Source: Phorcus lineatus (lineage: Eukaryota; Mollusca; Gastropoda; Trochida; Trochidae). Taken from it: a stretch of 64,000 nt of DNA. Below the pieces are notes generated by a model. That model was not told the origin of the DNA. It saw nothing but the letters and a program-made list of their open reading frames with translations, and did no database searches. The stretch covers positions 22,826,622 through 22,890,621 of the forward strand of contig OV121093.1 of NCBI GenBank assembly GCA_921293015.1, in the 5' to 3' direction. This document shows, one piece after another, positions 1-11,930 of the stretch. Numbering within the stretch: position 1 is the stretch's first letter; each line of letters opens with the position of its first letter. Made by a program: the position numbers and the translations under genes.

Positions 1-59
1 GCGCCACAAATGTAAAACTGTCTTTGATCCGAGCTGGTTTTTGGTAATTGTCAACTTAC

Positions 60-71
60 CTTGAACGAATT
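60..71 (-). other. Possible 12-nt microexon of the receptor gene
   Basis: On the minus strand a near-perfect donor (TTCAAG/GTAAGTTG) lies 12 nt after an acceptor-like atatttgcag. A 12-nt exon would keep the phase-2 frame left by exon 2 and would add four codons after the LFS motif, where NPR family members vary in length. The upstream tract is TA-rich rather than pyrimidine-rich, and in-frame stops rule out an exon extending further upstream. The donor alone is convincing; the exon is a hypothesis. Confidence 0.3.
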
Positions 72-81
72 CTGCAAATAT

Positions 82-99
82 TATATATATATATATATA
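82..99. repeat. (TA)n microsatellite
   Basis: About nine uninterrupted TA dinucleotides, directly upstream (minus-strand sense) of the possible microexon acceptor. It takes the place where a polypyrimidine tract would be expected. Confidence 0.9.
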
Positions 100-241
100 A
101 AGCAATAATCAATTCTTACTCTTTTCGTGTTCCATTGAAAATGTTATAAAATGAATGCATTTCAAATAAAAAATGCTTATCCTTATATGATTCGTCCTAA
201 ATGTTATACTTAAATTTCAATGAATTTTCTGTTATATATAG

Positions 242-433
242 AGAATCTCACCCAAGTGTCTTCTGATATCAAATATATCAACACGAGTTGATAAAAGTAA
301 TTAATATCCGAGGCTTGCCAAGGATATTTTACTTTTATCAACGAGTGTTGAATCGTGTTGATATCGGATATTAATTACTTTTATCAACTCGTGTTGATAT
401 ATTTGATATCAGAAGAAACGAGGGTGAGATTCT
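242..433. mobile_element. Foldback element 1 (68-bp inverted arms)
   Basis: The left arm at 242-309 and right arm at 366-433 are almost perfect reverse complements, with only a few mismatches near the outer ends. A spacer of about 56 bp, itself with part-palindromic ATCAAC/GTTGAT motifs, separates them. This is the structure of a MITE or foldback element. The transcript of intron 2 would form a long stem here. No coding capacity is seen. Confidence 0.85.
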
Positions 434-731
434 ATTTATCATCCAAAATCATTTTTCATTTCGATTCAGTGAAAAATGTGCATTTCTGAACACTGCACTA
501 CTCTTAGACTCTCAGTGCGGTGAAGTCATAGCATTGTGACGTCGTCATGTTTATGACGTCATAGCATAGTGATGTCAGTACTAGATGATGTAAAACCATT
601 GTGATGTCATGAACTTGATTGTAATAGGGCATTGTTCAGAATCTACTGTCAAAACAATATCTCCTAGGAGATATCGCTTGATCTTCCACAAGCGATATCT
701 CCTGTGGAACAATGTTTTGGATGATAAATAG
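432..731. mobile_element. Foldback element 2 with short terminal inverted repeats
   Basis: CTATTTATCATCCAAAA at 432-448 is the exact reverse complement of 715-731. Inside it, 666-680 and 689-703 form a second perfect 15-bp stem with an 8-nt loop. The central part holds several TGACGTCA or TGATGTCA motifs at about 18-30 bp spacing. It abuts element 1 on its left and element 3 on its right, which suggests nested or composite insertion. Confidence 0.75.
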
Positions 732-733
732 AG

Positions 734-873
734 ATTATTACCCGAGGAAGTGTGACATATGACTTTTACGAAACTTGTGCGAATTAGTGTATTACCCTCG
801 CTCTCACTCGGGTAACAAAAAAAGTCACACTCGTTTCGTAAAAGTCATATGACACGCTTCCGAGGATAATAAT
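734..873. mobile_element. Foldback element 3 (41-bp inverted arms)
   Basis: The arms at 734-774 and 833-873 are reverse complements with a few mismatches, sharing a perfect core (CATATGACTTTTACGAAAC). The loop contains an additional CCCTCGCTCTCACTCGGG palindrome-like piece. It is non-coding and probably MITE-derived. Confidence 0.8.
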
Positions 874-1423
874 TTCTTTATTACCGATTCTAATCCATTT
901 CAAAGGCATGGAAATATTCAGAAAACGGCATCCATCCCTTCCGCCGGCCCGCTACAGTGACGTCACGAACAATGATTTTATAACGTCACAGACGACGAAA
1001 TAAGGTGACTCGCGCTAAGACAATCGTTGCTAGGCAAAAGTGATATGTGCACATGTGCTCATATTGAAAATGTGACACCGCTTATGAATAACCATATGGG
1101 TAATAATAGGAAATACTAATCTTTATCATTGATATAAGCATAGCTGTTTACAACCCTCTGTCATCCTAAGAGTAAGAACACATAATGAATGTAATTTGGT
1201 AATACATTGTGATAGAAGTTACCATTAACTTTATATTACACTGTGCATGTGCAGGTTCAAATCTAAGTCTATTTAGCTTTAACCTATTTCAGCGTAAGCA
1301 TCTGAGAAACACAACGTTGTGTAAACACAACCTCGCCATACAAACACACTCGTACTCTGATGTTGTTTCCTTTACATAGAAATACATGACGATTGGCATG
1401 CAACAAATTCTCAACGATCTTAC

Positions 1424-1535
1424 CTGGAGAACAGATCAATGTTGAAGAAGACATATTCTCCATTGTCAAAGTTCATCTCATGTGCCTTGATCATTATCTC
1501 TCTCACCGAGTCCGGCGACGCACAGAGGACGATAA
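1424..1535 (-). CDS. NPR-like: Natriuretic peptide receptor-like protein, exon 2
   Basis: This 112-bp exon continues the receptor ectodomain. It is preceded by an acceptor (tgtgttgcag) and followed by a strong donor (CCAG/GTAAGAT). Exon 1 leaves one base (A); the first two bases here (TT) complete an Ile codon, so the phases fit. It encodes about 37 residues, beginning IIVLCASPDSVREIMIKAHE and ending in EYVFFNIDLFS. In known NPRs the segment after the second conserved Cys reads much the same (an xxCAS motif, then a RxIMxxAH helix and an xFFNIxLF strand). The Cys falls at residue 231, 49 residues after Cys182, the spacing of the second NPR disulfide. The exon ends in phase 2. Overlapping open frames at 1393-1650 (+) and 1284-1469 (-) are not the real product. 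Confidence is high because splice sites, phase, motif and Cys spacing all agree. Confidence 0.9.
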
Positions 1536-2700
1536 CTGCAACACAGCACAAGGAAGTGTAAAATCAGTTTTCATACTGATGATGAATATGAGCAAAACGC
1601 TCTGGCCATTTCTCTACACAAATAATGTTTCAGAGAACAAAGAAATGTGAAAGGATATTTGAAATTACGACCAAAGACAAAAAAGAGCAAGGATTACCAG
1701 AAGAACGATCACACGTACAACGTGATCATGTGTTTCAAAGCAACTGATACAGATTCAGGCTGAAAGCAAATCAACTAAATATGCTTGTATGAATGTTTTA
1801 ATAGTCAAGGTGTAAAACTTTGTATCTGATACTATCGGGAAAATGAATGAAAGCTACAGAAAAAAATAACGAATGACCTATTAAAGATATGACTGTCTGA
1901 AAACCTTAAGTTTAGTAATACAAAAAGAATTTGATTTTTAACAAGATATTGTAAAAAGTTGTTCTAAGTCAATAAAAGTACGTGCAAAACTAGTTCTTTA
2001 CACACGAAGAATATATTTTAATTCCCAGGTAGGCGATATCCTTATTTCATCAGACAGTGTTTAATAACCTTGATAAAAAGTTCAACCCAATGGTTAGTCA
2101 ATTGATAAATGAGGCTGCTTACTCGTAAAAAAATATCAAATAGTGACAGATGACACATTTGTACGTCGCAATTCATGTTTCCATAGAAAAATACGTAAAA
2201 GTACCTATCATTAAGAATGTTCATATGAAATGAGATTTGCAAAAATGAATTCAAAGATTCCGAATTAAGTCATTATAAAAAAGGTTTGCAAACTACTCCT
2301 GGCCTGTTATTAGTGAAAACACTATGTATGTTTATTCCTTATACCATATATTAAATTTTTAAATATAAATTCAATAATTTCAAAAAGATATGTTTCCTTA
2401 TTTCAGCCTCTCAAGGATTAAAATTCATTTATAAATTCTTGCTTTTGTTAAAGTTTGCTATAAAATACTTAAACTGCTCAAACAACGTTTGGCTGAAGAC
2501 TCAAAATACAAGCACATATAACTAAGGTCTAGTGAATTTTGTTCTAATCAAATCATAAATCGTATATTGATATCTGTAGTTTTCGCCAGTTTATTTCGCA
2601 ATGACAAAGTATGGTCCGATAGACATTTCAAATGAATTTCGTTATTAGCTCAATATTGATCATTATCGAAGACAAACTCTCCATAAACATTAATTACAAT

Positions 2701-3341
2701 TTAATGATTGTACTGAAGGAAACGTGTCGCGCCAACTGTATCCGGAAGCATTTCAAAACGGTCTAAAGCTGCAATTAAGGAAAATATCGATTCATTTAGA
2801 CTAAGCATGTATTGACCGAACAACATTTTGCTTTTGAGCTGACACGAACAGTTGTAATTGATCATAACAGGCAGGTGATTATCTTGCAATCCATCACAAT
2901 CAGAATCTCGAAAAGAGTCATTACATATAAAGAGTTTAGCAGTTATGTGGCATTTCAGGTGCACTCCATTAAGCAAGGGTAATAAGGGATTGGCACTGAT
3001 ATTTTCATATCTTTTCAAATGAATTAAGAGCTGTGGTGTCGATTCCATTAGCGATAAATCATTTAGTTTAGGGTTAAAAGAAAAGGGTCACAAGCTTTAA
3101 GCTGCTCTCGAGGGTTATATGGTCTGTTGGATTCATCTTGAAGTATTTCGTAGCCGCCAGGCCATCTAATATCACTACTTATTTTTTCAAATGTTAATTT
3201 GATATTTATTATCCATAAATGAAGAGTTTCTGGGTCAATTTCATAACCATGAAATAATCTACACAAAGCAAGAATGAACACGAGTGCATTGTTAAAGGTT
3301 CCAATACTTAAAATGTAGAACGTAATTTCTTTTGTTTTCAC
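2701..3341 (-). pseudogene. Broken ORF pair, unidentified protein
   Basis: Two minus-strand open frames, 3341-3063 (92 codons) and 3048-2701 (115 codons), lie end to end in different frames. The second frame stays open upstream of its ATG to about 3065, so a single small indel near 3060-3070 would join them into about 210 codons. The composition (mixed charged and hydrophobic residues, WPGGYEI, and Cys-rich NCSCQ) looks more protein-like than the surrounding intron. No in-frame start is obvious: the first frame begins with GTG. I do not recognise the family. It could be a decayed retrocopy or a fragment of a mobile-element protein. It could also be chance, since the region is only moderately long. 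Confidence 0.3.
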
Positions 3342-5290
3342 CGTTGTACCTTGACTCTGTTTTAACGCTAGACTATTAAAAACTTATTACAAAAAGACAT
3401 TTGAATGGAAGTAAAACACTAAGATTGACATGTATTGACCTTAGAAAGTGGGTTATGCATTAGAACTAGCGTAAAAAATACACAGTTATCTTCAACAACA
3501 ATATCATATTCTACAGAATGTTCACAGAATCTACAAAATCCTGCTGCCTGAAATTTTGCACGACTCGTGTAACGTGAGAATGAGATCCCAATTATCATAG
3601 TAAAATAATAACAAAGAACTATGTAATAGCATAAACAATTTACGTTAATGCATAGAGGACAACAGAGACTTACAATTACTTTAAGTATAAAAATGAGTAA
3701 AAAGAAAACAATTAAAAACGGTATTTCAAAAAAACAAGTGTTCCATTCCTTTGTTTAAGTTTTCCAACAATAATGAGTGAAACATCTTATAGTCAACTGT
3801 GGTAGTGTAGTTTTGAATACATGTTCATAGACAGAACGTTAAGGAGAAGTAAGGTTTAATCAATGATATAATCTTGTGGTTTATCGTGAAAAATGTCAAT
3901 CAAACAAAGTAAAGGATTATATGAGTATTTTCATTTAATCTCATGATTGTATTTTAGATGCAAAATTAGCAAAAACCAATTCCGTTTTCAGATTAATGAA
4001 ATATTGACTATTGACTATTCAAATTTGAAATAAAGTATTTTATCAATAAATTATTAGATAAATGTCTTTGCTATTCAGTTTACACGGATATTGTTTTCTT
4101 TATTGATTTCCAATATAGTTATGGTTTTTCAGTATTGATAAAATGTTATTAAAGTGATAAGATTACCAAAGGGGCATTTGGTAATCAGTTCTCAATAAAC
4201 ACAACTATATCAACCTAAAGTAGATTGCATGTGCTATTGAATCAAGGGACAAGGTTTCTAACAGGCACGAGTAGGTAATCTATCTTATAATACCCAAGCT
4301 CACTTGGTTATTTTGAAAGGATATGGCCAATGCATCAAAGGGATGTTGAACTCATCAATAAATAAATGATGACTAGAAATTGCTGTAGGGCAGTCTGCAT
4401 GTTACACAATGGAGGGATATTGGATGGTCAAGTCAGAAGAAAACCAAACGACTTCAGAAGTGATTATTGGGAGAGAAACACTGAATCAGGAAGGAATGTA
4501 ATGGACACTGATTATTTTTTTCACTGACCTCGTTTAGTAAGAGTACATTTGAGCGGCGAAGTACATAGAAACTTGAGAAACCAAAGTTTTCAAGATTAAG
4601 ATAGTGACAGAATGACAGAAGGTTGTGAAAAAAGGTCATCTTCATATACAATTTCAAAGATGAAATGTTTTAAAAAACACACTGTTATTTAAGCGACCCT
4701 CTAAATGTCGTACATACACTGTCGTTCACCTTATTGAAACACCGTTGAAAAAATCCCCCTTGACGCCTTCTAATAAATGATTTTTAAAATGCTTAAATTT
4801 TTGCAAATATAATTTTGACATTTTATGAGTCACTTCATAACAGATTTACGTATAAAACCCGTATTTCAGTTGATTGATTCCGACATTCGGAAGTAGTTTT
4901 GCAAGTATAAATAAATTGCTCTTAAAACTTCTTCCTGGATATGTAATCTCTAATTTGTACAAGAGAAATCTGATATCTTGGCAGTTTGGGAAAGAACGTA
5001 TGGAAAGCTAATTTGAATGACTTCGACATTTCGGAAGCGATTCCTTTACCGCTTTCAAACAACCTTTTAATAATCTACTTACCTTGATGTAACTGTCATT
5101 TCTAGTTCTCAACTGCCATATCTATAGACGTTTGTAGCCTAGTTAAAATACGAATACACTGATTGCCAACGTTTCTATTGGAAGTGAAGGGTGAGGCTTC
5201 TACTGCTTTTGAAGCAAGCGTCAAGGAAGTCGCTTAATGGGTCATCTAACATTCTAAAGAAATGACGAATCAACCACGAGCGATAGACCG

Positions 5291-5510
5291 TTAAAGGGCC
5301 ACAGAGTATGTTATTGGAGTCAAATATGCCAAACTTCATAAACTGTTATTTTGTCGAGAAGTGGTGTTGTTTAAAAAAACAGCATCTTAGTGCTTATGAG
5401 TTCAATATAGTGGCAATAAAACAGGTTAAAGTCTTGATATGTGATCGAAAACCGGACAGTGACGCGCGTCAATGACTCAAACGTAATTTTAGAAACTTAT
5501 TTACAGCAGA
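5291..5510 (-). mobile_element. Truncated copy of the TTAA-flanked MITE
   Basis: The sequence begins TTAAAGGGCCAC and matches, in reverse orientation, the right half of the element at 11931-12407. Shared landmarks are GGAGTCA.ATATGCCAAACTT at the end and GATCGAAAACCGGACAGTG with CAAACGTAATTTT further in. It stops without the other terminal repeat, so it is a truncated, diverged copy. Confidence 0.75.
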
Positions 5511-5612
5511 TACAAATGTAAATACATTGTATGGATTGATAATATTGATTAGGGCTTTTAACTAATATACATGAAAAATGTAAGCAGAATTTCGACGTCC
5601 TAACATTTATAT

Positions 5613-5686
5613 GGCAAACTATGGGTGGTACTCGCTGAAATTCAGTGTAGCATTGCACCTAAACCTCACTGCGTGTTCGTTCTTTG
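5613..5686 (-). mobile_element. SINE fragment (same family as 31612-31927)
   Basis: About 74 bp match the middle of the full-length SINE at 31.6 kb (GGGTGGTACT.CGCTGAAATTCA, then CATTGCACCTAAACCT). Both ends are missing. Confidence 0.7.
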
Positions 5687-6690
5687 TTTGAAGAAAACTG
5701 CTTGTTTTCATAATCCATGAAATCGTAAGTAACGTGTCCTTTTCTATAAAAACATAGGAATTAATCACATTCCATTCCTCCTGAAATATTTTTTGTTTCA
5801 TATTTTCAGAGTGTCTAACGATCGAATAGTTTGTCCTAGGTGTTTTAACTTAGATGTGGTGTGGACTTCTATCTTAAAACTGGTTACCTGGAATACAAAA
5901 CATAACACAAACGTTTAGGTTAGACACGTTGTCTTTGCTGAACAAATGCACTCCTCCTAATGCGTTATTAATGTTTATCTATGTAAGACTACAAAGTAGT
6001 CGATGTAGTGTTTAAATCGCACATTTCTCACATCTAATGCAGTATTTGTTTGGTGCAGATATGACACCCTGTCACAGACCTCATGAAACCGTTCATACAA
6101 TTATTGGATGCTACTGACAGCCAATTCCAATACCATGGATTACACGTGCAACGATCGAACTACAAACGTTCGTAATGGATGCGTTCACACAAAATTGGCC
6201 GCCAGTAATTTTGCTTGATACTGGATTATTTTTCTACGACTGTCGGTTAGAATTTCAAATAATGAGAAGTTTTAACCCTCTGAAGATAATAGATTTGACA
6301 TAAACAAATGATTATTTGGGAAGAAATAATGCTTTCAAAAATGCTACTATCGGTCAGATCTTTCAACTGCCCATCGTAACATACCTCTTGTTGAGAAAAG
6401 CGCGAGGAAGAATTAGACTGACTCACCACTAACACTTCCCGAAAATTGTCATCCTATTCATACAAACAAAAACTTCAATCATTTGTCTTTACAAATGTAT
6501 CGACCTTATATCAGTCAAACTTACGTCATCACTATTAATTAAAAGCGAGGATGGTACTCCCATATCTTAAAGAGGACCGGAAAGAAAGGTTTATCATAGT
6601 CGGATTATGTGAAGAACAATGCAAGTAAAGTCAATATCAAGTCAGACATTCCTTTTCGTGACTAAGGATGGTATCGCTCCTCATTTCTTT

Positions 6691-7027
6691 ATTGCAATAC
6701 ATCGCGATACAGAAAAGCCCATTGCGATACGTATTGCAATATATTGGTATTTTTCATATTCAGTTGATCCATGTTCTCTTGACTAATTAATAGCGATTAA
6801 ACAGTGATCAATGCTCAGCTGGTCGTTGTTTTGTTAGGAGAGATAATTCAGTGACTATTTTCGGACTTTTAACAACTTTCAGCAAATCCCGTTTTTGTTA
6901 CGTGTTTCTTCAATTTTACACGGAAATTATTAATTTCAAAACTTCCGATATATTGGATATTTTCAGAAGAGTGTACCGGTACGTATCGTGTTGTGTCTGT
7001 ATTGCGATATACCGATGTATCGATATT
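6691..7027. mobile_element. Foldback element with repeated TTGCGATAC motifs
   Basis: The left end (ATTGCAATACATCGCGATAC and following) and the right end (GTATTGCGATATACCGATGT region) are imperfect inverted repeats of about 50 bp, both dense in GTATCGCGATAC-like palindromes. The 200-bp centre is AT-rich and has no convincing gene. This is probably a decayed hAT-type or other MITE; the superfamily is a guess. Confidence 0.5.
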
Positions 7028-8658
7028 AGCGCGTGACTATAAGAAGCCCTCTCAAAATAACTTTTGTTTGTATATTCTGTAATAGGGTACATAATCCATT
7101 CTATATGAAATCTCTTTTCCAGTTTTTTTTATTCGTCTAATTAGTAATTTTGACATTCATTTTTTATGTGCAAGAATCACAATTCAAAACTCGCCTGTTC
7201 ATCTTGAAGGAATTATGCTGTCATCACACTAACCCCCAAATAACTTTTAATATAAATTAACTTATCTTCTCACTAGTACACATTCAAAGTGGTCAATATC
7301 GTCATCAAACAATACATATAACGTATTCGTTCCTTGAAATAACTTAATAAAATAAATATACCACTTCGAAAATTAAAACATGTATTAAAACAGTAATGTT
7401 ACTTAGGTTCATAACCTACAAAATTCAAAGAGTTGAATATCCTTATAGCATTTCATTCCTCAGTTTTGTCAAAGTAATGTCTTTCTCATTTATCCGTCTT
7501 ATCATCTGCGCCAAACTCGTACAGTCACCATACAACTGCGGAGTAGGGCAAAACCATCACAATTAAAATACGAACCACTATCTAATACATATGCATACGA
7601 TCAAGTCTTAAAAAGTTTTATGCTTATTTCATTGTGATACCAATATATCTTCTGAAAAGTGATATTCCCCCTAACATCAAAACAGCTTAAAAAGTAATAA
7701 AACCTATTTTCAACAAGTCCTTTAAGAAATGTGTAAAGATGAAAGCACGGGGTCAGATAATAACCACCTTTCACCTTTTATTTTCATTTGATTACCGAAA
7801 TAACTTCTGGAACTGCTAAAACCCAATTCTCTCCTGAGGCGGTGCCAGACAAATCGCTTCCGGGTAAGACCTCTGACGCTAAAGCAGGCCTTTGATCATT
7901 GTAGGAATACGGAGTGAAAATAGCCGGATTTCGGAGATGGTTGAAGTAGTAATCTTGGATCTGAATTTGTCACTTCCCTTTATAATGCCAATGATATCTG
8001 GTCACCGTATAACACTGACCCTTAACTGGAAATATTTTAAAAGTTCATGCTGTGAATATGAACATTTAGTGTAAAATGATCGCGTAGAATAATCTCTCGA
8101 ATACTTGCAAGTTTTATCTACATGTTCGATCAACAGTAGTATTGTCTCATATAGCGTCGATTTCTTCTTCATATGTTCGTCGTTCACATACATTCTACCA
8201 CAATAAGAACGAATTTACGTTTCACTTTATATTTACCTAAGGATTACTTATACTCACATTTATTTAAGAACAAAAAATAGATCATAGTTTTCTGATGAAG
8301 TAAATTTTAACATACATACATTATCAACATAAAATTGTTTGTTAAAATATACATTAAGGAGGACTCTTCGATTTTCCTTTCAGAAATATTGGATGAGCTC
8401 AAATAATATTGTAATGATCATTTCATTTTCAAAGTTAATATTCATTGTATTTGAAGTTTCTGTAAATGAAATTTTTTTTCATGGCATTTAAACAAATAAT
8501 AGATCACAGTTTGCCATTACTTTTACTACGGCTACAGGTGCAAAATATAGCAGAAAGTGCAAAAACACTTACATAATATGTGCTTACTTTTACATATGAT
8601 GTGTGCATTACTTGTAATGTTTGTCAAAAGGTTGATACATCTTTGATCAATATTCATA

Positions 8659-8813
8659 CAGTAGCCCCTGACATATAACTAAGGTAATTACAAGCATATA
8701 TGTAAGTGGGGTGTTATCAGTGTTTACAGTAATTCCTAGTGGTAATATGATTGTATCAATGATAACAGGCTGTACAAAACAACATATTGATACCTTAACT
8801 ACCAGGGGCTATT
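8659..8813. mobile_element. Small MITE-like element (about 155 bp)
   Basis: AGTAGCCCCTGA...CTAAGGTA at the left and TACCTTAACTACCAGGGGCTATT at the right are imperfect terminal inverted repeats. The interior has no coding capacity. Confidence 0.55.
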
Positions 8814-11599
8814 GGTCGGTCACAATGACAATAACGAAGTATTAATTATACACTCAACGGTAAAAGGAATGTAACCACATAAAATACAAGGTAGTCTATT
8901 CCAAGAGGGATAAATAAAACAAACAGATAGTAACATCCTTCTCTAAAAGACAACTATTGTATTTTCTAAAGTTAGAAACACTATTTGGTCGTGTTCTAAT
9001 AAACAATCTTTAAGAAAATATGTTGTTTTGAACTCGTAAAAAGATAGTGAAATAGACCTCTTTGGTATATTTAAAGACGTCCTACGTCTAACATAAATCC
9101 CGAACATTCTGTTCTGGAAAAACATATTAAATCAGCGACTTAAAAACTCCATGTATGTTTGAACAGGTGTTTAAATTTTATAGTCAATACCTTTATGAGT
9201 AAACGTATGTATTCCATTTACAAAGCATAGATGTATTGATGATATTCAAAATCAAATTTATCTGGCAGCAGTACTTTTTTTTAGCCTTGAAAAAGTGAAG
9301 TTTCAATTGCAGTGCACATAGCAGATAGCAGGAAGATTTCACTCTTACATACTATCGTTAGCTATCTATTTTTAAAGAAGACGGGTTTAGAACTTCAAAA
9401 ATAAAGTATGTTACACAAACTAGTTTTATATCATATTACACAATCACTATTGTAGTTGTCATGAATCTTGAAGAAGTACTTGACACAGAGACCACCAACA
9501 GTAAAAGACATTGCTATTTAATCATAACAGTTTGATGTTAATGTAACTCTTGACAGTTTTGAAGCGATTGCTCGTTCCCAGTGTGACTGTATGTTATTCA
9601 GTTCAGAGTACTGGCCCTCTTGTTTTTTTCCGGATTTGTTCCAATTGCCTGACCATATGGTTTGGAAAATTGATAATGTAGAACTCTCATATAGTTTATT
9701 GATATTTATGTTAGAAATGTTTACGAATAACTCTTGTGGAATAACAAGATCTTATGATTTGGGAACATTAATATGGTTTTGAAAAAAAGAACAGTGTACG
9801 CTGCACACTAAAACGGCCAAAAATTTTGACAACAAATTGTTTTAATTGTTTTCTCAATATCATTTAAGTAAAGAAAGTAGCTTATGTCCATCTTCTGGAC
9901 GTTAGCGTTAATTGGCATTATTATCTTAAAGGCCCCGTCACACTGTTTTCTTAATGAAACCAAATATTTCTTCCTATGTTCCAAGTTAGTATTAGTTCCT
10001 GCCAAATGCATTGTCTTCAGGTGGTCAAATATATCATATTTCTACCCGATTATTTGTATTAGTCGTAGAAAAATATCAAATATCAAGCAAAAACTGCTGG
10101 CGGCCAAATTAGTGTGAACACCTCTTAGTCATTGTAGATAGGGAAATGGATTCGCATAGCTTAATGGAACATATCATGTTCGTTTTAAAAATGGCAATTT
10201 TGAACAAAAAACAATGTCTCACATTTATTTTGGTTACTGCAAAAATTATAATAAAACGAGTTCTGCCCATTTAACATGAACGATTACGAGAAACCCTAAG
10301 GAGACGACTTTTGCCCTGTTACACTCACTCAGGGTGCTCATAAACATTGTATTGAAACTGTCGGTACGTAGGTTTAGGAACACAGTCTCATTAATCATTT
10401 GAACTAAAGATTATTGTCTCCAAACTAATAAATTGCGTCTGGTCCAACAAGAGAAAATTAATTTGATTAAATCGATATTTGAGAAGTTAACTTGGATGTG
10501 ATTATTCAACAGGAGCTACGATAAGAAAAAAAAACCCCAATTAATTAACAATGTCGGAGAGTATTCAATTTATATTGCTTAAAATGTATTTGATGGAGAA
10601 AAAAACCAAACGAACATGATTCGATTACAAATCAATTTTATTTTTGATTTGAAATTTTCTTTTTTACGTTTCATGAAAAGGAGAAAAAATATGACATCAG
10701 AGAAATCTTATTTTAATTCAATGATAAAACAAATAATTGCTTATAACAAAAATATATTGTTCTCATTGGCGTATGATAACCTTTAGCGAAAAGTTTCATT
10801 TTATATGATCTTATATTGACATTTGAGAAAAGAAAAACTTAAATTTCACAAAACGTTTAATATATCATTTCGAAAGATTAATGAATATCAATATATTTTT
10901 TGGTACAGATTATGCCAATGGCATTTTTTTATATCTCATATTCTAATAAGAAAAGAGAAAGCAATTTCCACATATCAATATCAAACTTTTTAAAAAGTAT
11001 AATTGCCTCACTCCAAGAGTTTTTAAGATGGTTAACTATATGAGATCCGACTTTACATAAGTATATCTGTTATAGTTTTCAAGAATATATTTATAATTAA
11101 GACTATACCCATAGGTAAATCTGATTGTAGACACTAAATTGTTATGTCCCAGGTGGTAATTCGGGAGTTACATTTATAAAATATCATAAAAGAAATTATG
11201 TTTAAAGCATATTTTGATATAATCATTGAAAATGGAAGATCGGTTTAAAACTAACCGGCATCTAAATAAATCATCATTTTAAACAACATCTATCAAAAAT
11301 CATAAACACTATGAAAGGATTCAGTTAAAAGTTCTCGACTACACTATTTATTTGCCCATAAAACAAAGGTCGTGAATGCTATTAAGCTTATAAGAATTTC
11401 AGTGACATTTTACACAGCATCTCAAACAGTAGCTTTTTAAAAATCTGTTTGAAAAACTGTGCATTTTTAGCATGAGTGTGGATTTAGACATATTTCCTTG
11501 AATTAGTTTTCAAAATTGATAATAATAATACTGTGTCTTAAACAAGCAAACTGTGAGATCATACAAAGAAGAACTGACTGACCTGGTTTTCATCTTGAA

Positions 11600-11695
11600 A
11601 TGCTCTTACTCTCCTAGTAAATCTTTGAAATGCATTTAATCTCTTAGTAAATCTTTTAAAATGCATATACTCTTAGTAAATCTTTGAATTGAATA
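11600..11695. repeat. Short tandem repeat, about three units
   Basis: Three diverged units of about 30-38 bp share CTCTTAGTAAATCTTTGAA followed by ATGCAT or a variant. Confidence 0.75.
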
Positions 11696-11930
11696 AAGTC
11701 AGTTACAATCATCAATCATAAGTATATACATCTGTAAATGGAATTTGAAAAAAAGCATTGTGGCACGATTGCTTGAAATATTGAAATCTTATATTACACA
11801 GAGCTCAACACATTTGGCATATATATATTGATTGCATTGCAGACATAAACGGATTAAACATGACGCCTAAAAGCTGCTCTAGGCTGTATGGTAGTTTTTC
11901 TGGTCAAGGAGTCGTTTCAATTCCTATCTC

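Larger units (their letters stand above)
72..1423 (-). other. Intron 2 of the receptor gene (part)
   Basis: This stretch begins with the exon 2 donor and continues to the left, toward the possible microexon. Almost half of it (242-873) is three abutting foldback elements. The rest (874-1423) has TGACGTCA-type motifs near 958 and otherwise ordinary AT-rich sequence with no recognisable coding. Confidence 0.75.

Noticed and set aside
1393-1650. 85-codon plus-strand frame
   Set aside because: It lies antisense to receptor exon 2, has no family resemblance and is a shadow of that exon.
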